Source of the DNA: Proteobacteria bacterium UBA2383
Lineage (GTDB): Bacteria > Pseudomonadota > Gammaproteobacteria > Competibacterales > Competibacteraceae
Direction: 5' to 3'
Assembly (NCBI GenBank): GCA_002343485.1
Contig: DDST01000193.1
Location: forward strand, 7,778-19,869
Length of the DNA stretch: 12,092 nucleotides
Shown here: piece after piece, positions 1 through 7,153 of the stretch
How positions within the stretch are numbered: position 1 is the stretch's first letter
Layout: every line of letters begins with the position of its first letter
The notes under the pieces: model-generated
The model's input: the letters and a program-made list of their open reading frames with translations, nothing else
Databases searched by the model: none
Told to the model about the DNA's origin: nothing
Position numbers and translations under genes: made by a program

Positions 1-165
1 CTCGCGTTCGGCGCGCTGGCGGGCCTGTTCCTGTTCCCGCTGTTGCTGGCGCTGCTGCTCACGTTCGGCGCGTTGCCGGGCTTGTTCCTGCTCCCGCTGT
101 TGCTGGCGTTGCTGGCGCTGTTGCTCGCGTTCGGCACGCTGGCGGGTTTGTTCCTGTTCCACCCG
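1..165 (-). repeat. Imperfect in-frame tandem repeat encoding the Q/R/E-rich tail
   Basis: Three similar units start at 1, 58 and 124, giving unit lengths of 57 and 66 bp; the third is seen only in part. Each unit on the minus strand encodes the same heptad-like words: EQEQARQRAERE followed by a Gln/Arg run. The 9-bp length difference comes from extra copies of the Gln/Arg triplets, so all changes keep the reading frame. The array reaches the left edge and probably continues. Such arrays commonly change copy number by slippage; that is inference here. Confidence 0.85.
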
Positions 166-1188
166 CAGACGCTGTTCATCCCTCTCCTCAAATTCAAGTG
201 AGCGAGGATTGTTCGAGAAGCGCCGGTCCGTGTCTGGCGGCTGCCTGTCATCCTGCCAATCTTGCCAATCCTGGTCATCTCTCCTTCGATAACTCCGGGG
301 CGCTACATCGGGGGTTCGGCGCTCAGAGTGATAATCAGGGTCACGGGGTCCAGTCCTCCGGTCCGGTGTGCGGATCGCCGCTGGCGGGGGAGGCGTGTTT
401 GTGCGAACGATCTGGGGCCGGAACAGAGTAACTTGTCCCTCCCGTACGGGTGTTTCCCGCACCATTGGCCGGTCGGTTTCAATAACCTGATAGCGCGGCA
501 CGCGGATTCTTGTTTCCCTCTCAAAGCGATCGAAGTCGATACTACGATTTACCACGCGTTGATTAATAACCAGATACCGGGTGACATTCGTTGTATTTTC
601 AATCAGATTGATATTACGGCGTGGTGGCACAATGACCTGTCGCAGGCGAGGGTTGAGAAACTGCGATGTCGACACAAAACACCAATCTTTCCGTCTGATG
701 CCGGCGTCCTGACGGGGTGAGAAAAAGCTGACGTTAGGCTTAAACTTCACGGTAGGCGGCAATGGCGCCCAGCCGATGAAACCGCTCCCGCTGCGCCAAC
801 TGACCCAAGCAGGTCCCCACTCCGTATCGGGCACCCATGCCCAACTGCCGTAGTTGTCATCGTAAAACCAGCGGCCGTAATGAAAGGGGATCGAACCCCA
901 AGGCTCCGTGGAAATCCAGGTCCAGCCAAAATCATCGGTGAACACCCAATGACCCAAGGTATAGGGCTGCCAATCGGCTGCTACGTCCGGGTACCAAACC
1001 CAGCCATAAGGATCAAGCGAGCGCCATTCGCCATAAGGCGCCAGCTCGTTATAGAAAAAGCCGAAATCGACGGAAACGCGTGCATGCGCCGTTGCCCCGC
1101 CGAATAGAGTCAATCGGGGCGAACCGGCTGGATGCAGTGAGATATTCATCAACAGCGCAGCGCTGGCCAGAGTTAACAACACTTTCAT
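1..1188 (-). CDS. Exported Trp-rich DUF6600-like protein with Gln/Arg/Glu-rich tail (3' end beyond window)
   Basis: The minus strand is open from ATG at 1188 to the window edge: 396 codons, no stop, so the C-terminus is missing. Residues 1-36 look like a signal peptide ending in an AxA-type site (ATAHA/RVSV), so export is expected. Residues 45-145 are packed with Trp, Tyr and Gly in repeated short blocks (LAPYGEW, GWVWYP, LGHWVF, GWTWIS, YGRWFY, SWAWVP, GWAPLPP). From memory this is the pattern of the DUF6600 family, whose function is unknown. Residues 180-260 are ordinary, 265-335 are rich in Pro, Arg and Asp, and from about 337 the chain is almost only Q, R, E and A, probably helical or coiled coil. 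A GTG at 1194 is an alternative start, better placed 6 nt after GAGG, which lies 12 nt from the ATG. The gene is divergent from holC. Coding and export are well supported; function is not known. Confidence 0.85.
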   Translation of the reverse strand, partial: MKVLLTLASAALLMNISLHPAGSPRLTLFGGATAHARVSVDFGFFYNELAPYGEWRSLDPYGWVWYPDVAADWQPYTLGHWVFTDDFGWTWISTEPWGSIPFHYGRWFYDDNYGSWAWVPDTEWGPAWVSWRSGSGFIGWAPLPPTVKFKPNVSFFSPRQDAGIRRKDWCFVSTSQFLNPRLRQVIVPPRRNINLIENTTNVTRYLVINQRVVNRSIDFDRFERETRIRVPRYQVIETDRPMVRETPVREGQVTLFRPQIVRTNTPPPPAAIRTPDRRTGPRDPDYHSERRTPDVAPRSYRRRDDQDWQDWQDDRQPPDTDRRFSNNPRSLEFEERDEQRLRVEQEQTRQRAEREQQRQQRQQQREQEQARQRAEREQQRQQQREQEQARQRAERE

Positions 1189-1194
1189 TTTCAC

Positions 1195-1667
1195 GCTACA
1201 CCTCACAGGCAATTGTTCGCGGTACTGGATATCGGTTCAGTGCAATCACTGAGCCGGGGGTTTTTAATAGCTTGATCTAGTTAGCTTGATCTGTGTCTTA
1301 AGGAGTATGTCGTTAAAATTGTCATGAATTGAAGCGAATAAGGACTGAATCCAGGATGAACGCGGCTGTGGTTCGCCGGAGGCCGTGAGCTATTCTTTGT
1401 TTTGGCGCGATGACCGGGATGCGCTGTGTCACCCGCCTTGCCTTCGCCGCATGGCTGCGCGATTTCATAAGCCGTCACTCGCGGCATCCATACGGTCTGT
1501 CCTGAGAAGAAAGCCGGTTTATCCAGAGTGGCGTGCCCAATTCTTGCGTGTGTTGGGAACGAAGATTGAACCTGAGTATCCTGGTGTCCCAGGATGGGAT
1601 ATGCTGGTTCTCCAGAGAATTTAAAAAGCTCTCAATCAAGCAAGATGGTACAGAGTGAAAGCAGCAT
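1195..1667. other. Divergent intergenic region, no convincing gene
   Basis: This 473-bp gap separates the two divergent genes and should hold both promoters. I could not assign -35/-10 boxes with confidence. An 11-bp direct repeat, TAGCTTGATCT, occurs at 1268-1278 and 1282-1292 (14-bp period) and could be a binding site for a regulator of the left gene. Open frames at 1385-1624 (plus) and 1281-1487 (minus) overlap each other, have weak starts and no recognisable domain, so I do not call them. The right half (about 1530-1615) holds closely packed hairpins, listed separately. No tRNA or rRNA is recognisable. Confidence 0.6.
1532..1615. repeat. Cluster of three small inverted repeats upstream of holC
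   Basis: Three stem-loops follow one another. The first pairs CGTGCCCAA (1532-1540) with TTGGGAACG (1553-1561), 8 of 9 pairs and a 12-nt loop. The second is a perfect 7-bp stem, ATCCTGG (1578-1584) and CCAGGAT (1589-1595), with a 4-nt loop. The third is a 4-bp stem, CTGG (1604-1607) and CCAG (1612-1615), also with a 4-nt loop. No T-run follows, so none is a classical terminator. They may be remains of a dispersed palindromic repeat or structure in the holC leader; the sequence alone does not decide. Confidence 0.45.
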
Positions 1668-2090
1668 ATGCCGCGCATTGATTTCTATGTTCTGCCCGAT
1701 GTGAAGGAAAATGGCCGGGTATTGCTGGCCTGCCGCCTGGCCGGCAAAGCCTATGGCCTCGGTCATACGGTTTATCTTTTTACCGCTTCTGAGGTGCAAG
1801 CAGCGGCCTTGGACGATTTATTGTGGACCTTCCGCCAAGATAGCTTCATTCCACACGAGCGCTACCCGGTAACGGGGGAAGGTTCGCCTGTATTGATCGG
1901 TACGGCGTCACCGGCAGAAGTGAACGCGCAAGTGCTGATTAATTGCACTGAGGTGTTGCCTGAAGATTTTGAGCATTACGAACGGATTGTGGAATTAGTG
2001 GACTCACAGACCGAAGTATTGGCTAAATCGCGTGAACGGTTCCGCCAGTACCGGGACCGGGGTTTCACGCCGGAAACGCATAAGCTGTAA
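1668..2090 (+). CDS. holC: DNA polymerase III subunit chi
   Basis: The 140-residue product matches HolC, the chi subunit of the DNA polymerase III holoenzyme. With psi (HolD), chi joins the clamp loader to single-strand binding protein during lagging-strand synthesis in the cytoplasm. Visible family marks are the N-terminal IDFYVL strand, the segment at residues 51-63 (LLWTFRQDSFIPH, like the LWARPAESFVPH of the E. coli protein), the hydrophobic strand PVLIG near 74-78, VLINC in the middle, and a C-terminal helix ending in RFRQYRDRGF, which mirrors ERYKAYRVAGF of E. coli. Length is close to the E. coli protein (147 aa). The ATG at 1668 has only a weak upstream GAG, but the N-terminus fits the family. 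holC is often next to pepA or valS; here a mechanosensitive channel gene follows after 22 bp, so the two may be cotranscribed. Confidence 0.93.
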   Translation: MPRIDFYVLPDVKENGRVLLACRLAGKAYGLGHTVYLFTASEVQAAALDDLLWTFRQDSFIPHERYPVTGEGSPVLIGTASPAEVNAQVLINCTEVLPEDFEHYERIVELVDSQTEVLAKSRERFRQYRDRGFTPETHKL

Positions 2091-2112
2091 TGCCGAATCT
2101 CCAAAAGTTTCA

Positions 2113-5100
2113 GTGACTCTTTTCAAGTTTTTCATCATCTTTCTGTTCTCTCTGCTAACGCTACCTCTGACACTGGCTGCCCGCGCTGATTTGCCTCTTG
2201 TTCCGGCAGCGGCAGTGCCGGCTGATCCGGCCAAGGCCGCTGAACAGCAGACTGCGCGCCGGCAATCCTTGTTGCAAGACCGGCAAACCATCGAGAACAC
2301 CCGGCGGGAGCTGGAAAGCCAGATCGCCGATTTGCCCCGGCAACTGGAGGTACTGAAGCCTGAGCAAATCGATGAACTCGTCATGGAACAAACGCAGGTG
2401 GACGTCAAATCTGCCCGCTTGCGCCTGCAAAGCGCGACGGCAGATTTGGACAACGCCGGCCGGCAAATACAAGAACTGCAAAGCAGCATTAATGAACTGG
2501 AAGTACATGAGCAATTGTTGAAGAATCCTGCCAAGGAAATTGTGGAAGGCATCGCTGATCGCGCCGTGCAATTGGAACGCACCCAATTGCTATTGGCTCA
2601 GCAGCGCACGGAATTGGAGCTGGAAACCCTCAACCTGGGCAATTTGCAAAGCCAGGTTGCAGTGGCCAAATTACGTCTGAATCTGATGCAACAGCGGCAG
2701 GAGCAGGTCGAGAAGATGTACCTGCTGCGCCAGGAACAGAGCCGGCGCAATGCGCAGAGCGAGTTACTGAGCCGCCTGCAAATGGATCTTAACGTCTTGC
2801 AGGATCGGGCGGCTGTCCTTAAACAGCGCCTATCTCAGGAACACGGCGATCAATCCCTGGCGGCGTGGCGGCGCCAGGCGACTGAACTTCAAACGATTGA
2901 AGAGCAAATCAACTTGCTCAACATGGATCGCTATCTGGCAGAAACCGCCACCGTATTGGCGCGCGTCAAGGATTTGCTGCAAAATCCGGATGCGAAGCTG
3001 GATGATTTGCAACAAGGTTTTGATAAAACAAGAAAAATTATTGAAGACCTCGACCGTTTCCTGGGGCTTCTGCAGCAGAAAGATAATGTCTACGAGCAGC
3101 AACGCCAGGTGATCGAGCGCCGTGAGGATTCAGGATTCAATCGCCGTTTGCGCGATGAGGAATTGAAACTGGTCACTCAGTTGCTGGCAGAGCTGGATCA
3201 ACGCATCGGTCAGATCCAGAATCAACTCGTGCAAGCCCATTCTATCGCTGCGCAACTGGATGATTATTATGATAAGCGGCTGCGGGTGAATTTATTTACC
3301 CGCCAACCCTACCCGAAGACAGCCGAAGCCTGGAGCCAATTATTGCAAGAGTTGGCGGTTGCCCCCCCGGTTTTGGGGTATCAGGTGCGCTTGAGTGCCG
3401 AATCAGCCATTCGAGCGCTGCTGGATACAACGGCCTTTCGCTGGTTGGGCCTGGCGGTGCTAGAGGGAGGGCTGATCTGGCTGTTTTGGGTGGCTGGGGG
3501 CCGCTTGCGGCAAGCAATGCGGCATTTTGGCTCTCAGGAAGGTGCGGGCGGCAGTTTTCTGCAACAGTTGATCGGCAATATCCTGGTATTGTTGTGGGCA
3601 AACCTGTTGGGAATTGGCATCCCGGTGGCCTTACTGGTGGCGTTATGGCTGATCGAGGTTCCCCAGCCAGGATTCGGTATTCTGATGACGCTGGCGTCGT
3701 TATGGATTGGTATCAAGCTGCCAATCAGTCTGGCTTGGCTGTTTCTGGTCTCACCCCGCCTGCCGGATGAACGGCAGCAACCCGCACTTTACCGGCAATT
3801 ATTCTGGATCTTGATTTGCGGCAGTCTGTTGGTGGCTTTGGTGATTCTGGCGCACTTGAGCGACCTGCCGGATGCGGTGGTCAATATGCTCGATTACCTG
3901 TTCATGTTGTATGGATTTTGGGCCGTCGTGCCGGTGTTGCGTATCCGCCGGCTGGTGATCGGCCAGCTCAGCACGGTCTATGGGGATCGGTTCTGGTTTG
4001 TCGTGTTACGTTACAGCAGTCTGTTAATGCCGCTGTCGCTGCTGGGGGCGGCGATGCTGGGTCTGCTCGGCTACCTGCAACTAGCCTGGCTGGTTGCCGG
4101 TCATCTATTGATCTTTATCGCTATCTTGATTGGCTGGCTGGTGGCGCGCAGCTTATTGAACGATTTGGTGGTGGCGTTGAAAAATTTTGCCGTCACCCAT
4201 TCCGGCTATGGGTTGCTGTGGACCCAGGAAGTCATCACGCCGTTACACCGGATCGCTAACCTGTTGCTGTTTCTAGGCGCATGGGTGGTGCTGTTCCGCG
4301 CCTACGGCTGGACGGGTGAATCGGCGGTGATTGCTTCGATTTGGGCGTTCCTGGAGCAACCGCTGTTTACCTTGGGGACGGCGGAGATCACCGCTTGGCG
4401 CATTTTAGTCACTGCCACCATTCTGCTGGTGGTGATTTGGCTCGGTCAGTGGAGCCGGGCGATCACTTATCGCTGGGTGCTGTCACATATCAGCGATCTA
4501 GGCGTGCGCCACAGCCTGTCAGTGTTTACTCAATACACCGTGGTATTGATCGGGTTTTTAATCATCTTGCGGGTCGTCGGGATTGATCTCACCACGCTGG
4601 CGGTCTTCGCCGGCGCGGTGGGCGTGGGCATTGGCCTGGGAATGCAAGGCTTGGCCAATAATTTCATCAGCGGTCTGCTGTTGTTGATCGAACGGCCATT
4701 GCGCAGCGGCGATATCGTCCAGGTCGGCACTCATTTGGGTGAAGTGAGAGGCATCGGTATGCGTTCCTTGACGGTGCAGACGTTTGATAATGAGTCGGTG
4801 ATCATTCCCAATTCCGATGTCGTCAGCAATGCGTTTATCAATTGGACCCACAGTGACCGGGTGATCCGCACCATCCTGTGGGTCGGGATCAGCTATGATG
4901 CCGACCCTCACCAGGCGCAGGCAATTATCGAAAAAACCATGCAGGAACACCCTGCGATCCTAGCAGACCCGGAACCGCGAGTACTGCTATGGGATTTTGC
5001 CGATTCCTCGATCAAGTTTCGCATTCAATACTATATTGACTTAGGCCGGCACAGCCTGCTGACGATTCACCATGAGGTGCTGTTCGACATCTGGGACCGG

Positions 5101-5250
5101 TTCAAGGAGGCTGGTATTCGCATTCCTTACCCGCAGCAAGATCTCTATATCAAGGCGTGGCCGGAGAAAACCGGTGAAGGGACAGGGGCGGCGGATATAG
5201 GTTCAGGTCTGCCTTGTTCTTTCCAGCCACAATCGATCCCGCAACCCTGA
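2113..5250 (+). CDS. Large MscS-family mechanosensitive channel, MscK/MscM type
   Basis: The 1045-residue product has the three-part layout of the large E. coli channels MscK (KefA) and MscM (YjeP): a signal peptide (residues 1-25, ending in ARA), a long Gln-rich periplasmic coiled-coil part (about 40-430), then about 11 membrane segments from about 443 to 860 and a cytoplasmic MscS tail. The pore helix is the Gly/Ala-rich stretch from L829 (AVFAGAVGVGIGLGMQGLANNF), followed by the MscS beta domain (RPLRSGDIVQVG, SVIIPNSDVVSNAFINW). Such channels open under membrane tension and release solutes in osmotic downshock. The open frame extends back to 2032 inside holC, but the GTG at 2113 places the signal peptide at the N-terminus and leaves a 22-bp gap; no clear Shine-Dalgarno is seen. 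The last 48 bp overlap the recD 3' end. MscK versus MscM cannot be settled here. Confidence 0.92.
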   Translation: MTLFKFFIIFLFSLLTLPLTLAARADLPLVPAAAVPADPAKAAEQQTARRQSLLQDRQTIENTRRELESQIADLPRQLEVLKPEQIDELVMEQTQVDVKSARLRLQSATADLDNAGRQIQELQSSINELEVHEQLLKNPAKEIVEGIADRAVQLERTQLLLAQQRTELELETLNLGNLQSQVAVAKLRLNLMQQRQEQVEKMYLLRQEQSRRNAQSELLSRLQMDLNVLQDRAAVLKQRLSQEHGDQSLAAWRRQATELQTIEEQINLLNMDRYLAETATVLARVKDLLQNPDAKLDDLQQGFDKTRKIIEDLDRFLGLLQQKDNVYEQQRQVIERREDSGFNRRLRDEELKLVTQLLAELDQRIGQIQNQLVQAHSIAAQLDDYYDKRLRVNLFTRQPYPKTAEAWSQLLQELAVAPPVLGYQVRLSAESAIRALLDTTAFRWLGLAVLEGGLIWLFWVAGGRLRQAMRHFGSQEGAGGSFLQQLIGNILVLLWANLLGIGIPVALLVALWLIEVPQPGFGILMTLASLWIGIKLPISLAWLFLVSPRLPDERQQPALYRQLFWILICGSLLVALVILAHLSDLPDAVVNMLDYLFMLYGFWAVVPVLRIRRLVIGQLSTVYGDRFWFVVLRYSSLLMPLSLLGAAMLGLLGYLQLAWLVAGHLLIFIAILIGWLVARSLLNDLVVALKNFAVTHSGYGLLWTQEVITPLHRIANLLLFLGAWVVLFRAYGWTGESAVIASIWAFLEQPLFTLGTAEITAWRILVTATILLVVIWLGQWSRAITYRWVLSHISDLGVRHSLSVFTQYTVVLIGFLIILRVVGIDLTTLAVFAGAVGVGIGLGMQGLANNFISGLLLLIERPLRSGDIVQVGTHLGEVRGIGMRSLTVQTFDNESVIIPNSDVVSNAFINWTHSDRVIRTILWVGISYDADPHQAQAIIEKTMQEHPAILADPEPRVLLWDFADSSIKFRIQYYIDLGRHSLLTIHHEVLFDIWDRFKEAGIRIPYPQQDLYIKAWPEKTGEGTGAADIGSGLPCSFQPQSIPQP

Positions 5251-7110
5251 TGAGCGCCGCAGACGCCGTTCGACTGCGGCCTGAAACACGTTTGGCGCCC
5301 CGTAAAACACGGCCTGCTGTTTAGCGCGGGTCAACGCCGTATACAGCAATTCCCGGCTCAATACCGGCGAAGGTTCATTCGGCGTCACGACCAGCACTCG
5401 CTCGAACTCCGACCCCTGGCTCTTATGCACCGTCATTGCATAGACGGTTTCATGTTCCGGCAACCGTGCGGGCGCGAAGCTTCGCAGTGCGCCATCGTTG
5501 CCCAGGAAGAATACGCTCATCCGTTCCGGCTCCTCCAGGTCAGGCAGGGTCATGCCAATGTCGCCGTTGAACAGCCGCAAGTTGTAATCATTGCGAATGA
5601 CCATGACGGGCCGGCCCGGGTACCATGTCTGGTGATGATCGATCAGTCCCCGATGGTGCAATATCGTTTCGCATAATGAATTAAGCGCTTTCACCCCAAA
5701 GGGTCCATTGCGCACCGCGCATAATACGCGGAAACGGCTGAATTGCTCGAAGACGGCGGCCGGTCCAGCGCCCGCCTGCACAGCATCCAGATAAGCGGTG
5801 AATCCTTCGGCAACCGGTTCTTCCAGTTGTGCTGGCAAGGCGTCAGCATCGGCCAAGGTGCGCCAGTCAATATCCTCGTGACGGCCATCCAGCAAGGCTG
5901 CTGTTTCCATCGCCCGGCCCCGATTCACCGCCTGCGCCAAAGCGCCAATGCCACTGGTAGCGCTGAACCGGTAGCTGTGCCGCAGCAACACAATGGCATC
6001 GACCAAAGAGGAGGATGACTCTTTGCCGCGCGGCAGCGCTTCGCCGGTCAATGCCGCCAGCCGGCTTTGGAATTCGGGGGAAAACCGCCCCGCGCCGGTA
6101 CACAGATCACCGAGCACCGATCCAGCCTCCACCGAGGCCAGTTGGTCCTTGTCGCCCAGTAGAATCAGCCGCGTCGAAGGCAATAGCGCATCGACCGTCT
6201 TGGCCAGCAGCGCCAGTCCGACCATCGACACTTCATCGACAACCAGCACATCCAAAGGCAATGGGTTATCGCTGTTATAGCGGAAATAGACGGAATCAGG
6301 GCGGCTACCCAGCAAACGGTGCAGCGTAGATGCTTCCTCGGGGATTTGCGTCGCTTGTTCAGCCGTCAATCCCAGCCCTGGCTTGGCAGCGCGAATCGAC
6401 TCTTGCATCCGTGCCGCCGCCTTACCTGTCGGCGCGGCCAGCGCGATGCGCAAGGGCCGCTCAGCCTGCCCGGTCAACAGCGCCAGAATGCGCAGCACGG
6501 TGCTGGTTTTACCCGTGCCGGGACCGCCAGAGATCACGCAGACGCGCTTCAGCGTTGCTACGACCGCGGCCACTTTTTGCCAGTCTGGCCCGGTCAATGC
6601 GGGATGGCGCGGAAACAATCGATCGAGATCGGCGCGCAATTGGGTTTCATCCACGGACGGCGGCGCTTCCCTGGCTCGCTGCAATAGATCGCGGGCTAAG
6701 CGCTGTTCATATTCCCAGTAACGGTAAAGATACAATCGGCCTCGGCGATCGAGCACCAGGGGCTGGCGTTCACCGGGCTGGCCCACGACAGAACGTGCGC
6801 GTAACGCATCCAGCCACTCGCTAGCCGGCGGCAGGGTGAACAGCGGTGGAGTCTCCATTTTAGTTGCCATGATCTTCCAGCGTTGCGCCCACTGGCGGAG
6901 ATTGACGCAAATATCACCCTGCCCGGTGGCATGGCTGGCCAGCGCCGCCGCCAGCGCCAATTCCGGTGAGGCGCCGCCGGCCAAACGCTCCATGAAGCGG
7001 GCGAAATACCAGTCCAGGTCCGTCAGCATTCCTAAACCGTGGAGAACCGGCAGGGCATCGCTGACTGTTGGCGTGACAGGTTTATTCAAAGCCGCTGTTT
7101 CATCGTTCAT
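5203..7110 (-). CDS. recD: Exodeoxyribonuclease V alpha subunit (RecD)
   Basis: The 635-residue product matches RecD, the fast 5'-3' helicase of RecBCD, which processes double-strand ends for recombination and degrades foreign linear DNA. Motifs in order: an N-terminal RecBC-binding region with LALAAALASHATGQGDICVNL (51-71), Walker A GGPGTGKT (195-202), motif Ia AAPTGKAAARM (225-235), Walker B VVDEVSM (290-296), motif III LLGDKDQLASVEAG (317-330), TVHKSQGSEF (560-569) and the motif VI region YTALTRAK (590-597). Length is close to E. coli RecD (608 aa), and the N-terminus is of the RecBCD-associated type, not the longer RecD2. ATG at 7110 lies 34 bp after hemN, suggesting a shared transcript; no strong ribosome site is seen. 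Unlike the usual recC-recB-recD order, no recB or recC is adjacent. Its 3' end runs 48 bp into the channel gene on the opposite strand. Confidence 0.96.
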   Translation of the reverse strand: MNDETAALNKPVTPTVSDALPVLHGLGMLTDLDWYFARFMERLAGGASPELALAAALASHATGQGDICVNLRQWAQRWKIMATKMETPPLFTLPPASEWLDALRARSVVGQPGERQPLVLDRRGRLYLYRYWEYEQRLARDLLQRAREAPPSVDETQLRADLDRLFPRHPALTGPDWQKVAAVVATLKRVCVISGGPGTGKTSTVLRILALLTGQAERPLRIALAAPTGKAAARMQESIRAAKPGLGLTAEQATQIPEEASTLHRLLGSRPDSVYFRYNSDNPLPLDVLVVDEVSMVGLALLAKTVDALLPSTRLILLGDKDQLASVEAGSVLGDLCTGAGRFSPEFQSRLAALTGEALPRGKESSSSLVDAIVLLRHSYRFSATSGIGALAQAVNRGRAMETAALLDGRHEDIDWRTLADADALPAQLEEPVAEGFTAYLDAVQAGAGPAAVFEQFSRFRVLCAVRNGPFGVKALNSLCETILHHRGLIDHHQTWYPGRPVMVIRNDYNLRLFNGDIGMTLPDLEEPERMSVFFLGNDGALRSFAPARLPEHETVYAMTVHKSQGSEFERVLVVTPNEPSPVLSRELLYTALTRAKQQAVFYGAPNVFQAAVERRLRRSSGLRDRLWLERTRQT

Positions 7111-7139
7111 AAAAATATTGCGCCATCCCTTTGAACAGC

Positions 7140-7153
7140 GTCATTTAAATGAC
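7140..7153. repeat. 14-bp perfect palindrome at the hemN stop codon
   Basis: GTCATTTAAATGAC is its own reverse complement and spans the hemN TAA stop (7147-7145). It is AT-rich, has no loop and no following T-run, so it is a poor terminator. It may be a protein site or simply chance. Confidence 0.4.

Noticed and set aside
1..165. CRISPR array
   Set aside because: The units are continuous imperfect coding repeats without unique spacers.
262..720. 152-codon plus-strand open frame at the left end
   Set aside because: It lies opposite the DUF6600-like gene, has no recognisable domain, and the minus-strand frame has a signal peptide and clear family pattern.
1281..1624. Small genes in the gap before holC (1281-1487 minus, 1385-1624 plus)
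   Set aside because: The frames overlap each other on opposite strands, have poor start signals and no recognisable domain.
2032..2112. Longer N-terminus of the channel protein from GTG 2032
   Set aside because: It would overlap holC by 59 bp and put 27 polar residues before an otherwise N-terminal signal peptide.
2004..2582. 192-codon minus-strand open frame
   Set aside because: It is a shadow of the coiled-coil part of the channel gene; its Ser/Cys-rich composition is what the complement of Gln/Leu-rich coding sequence gives.
5203..7110. RecD2-type helicase instead of RecD
   Set aside because: The N-terminal region and length match RecBCD-type RecD; RecD2 proteins are longer with a different N-terminal extension.
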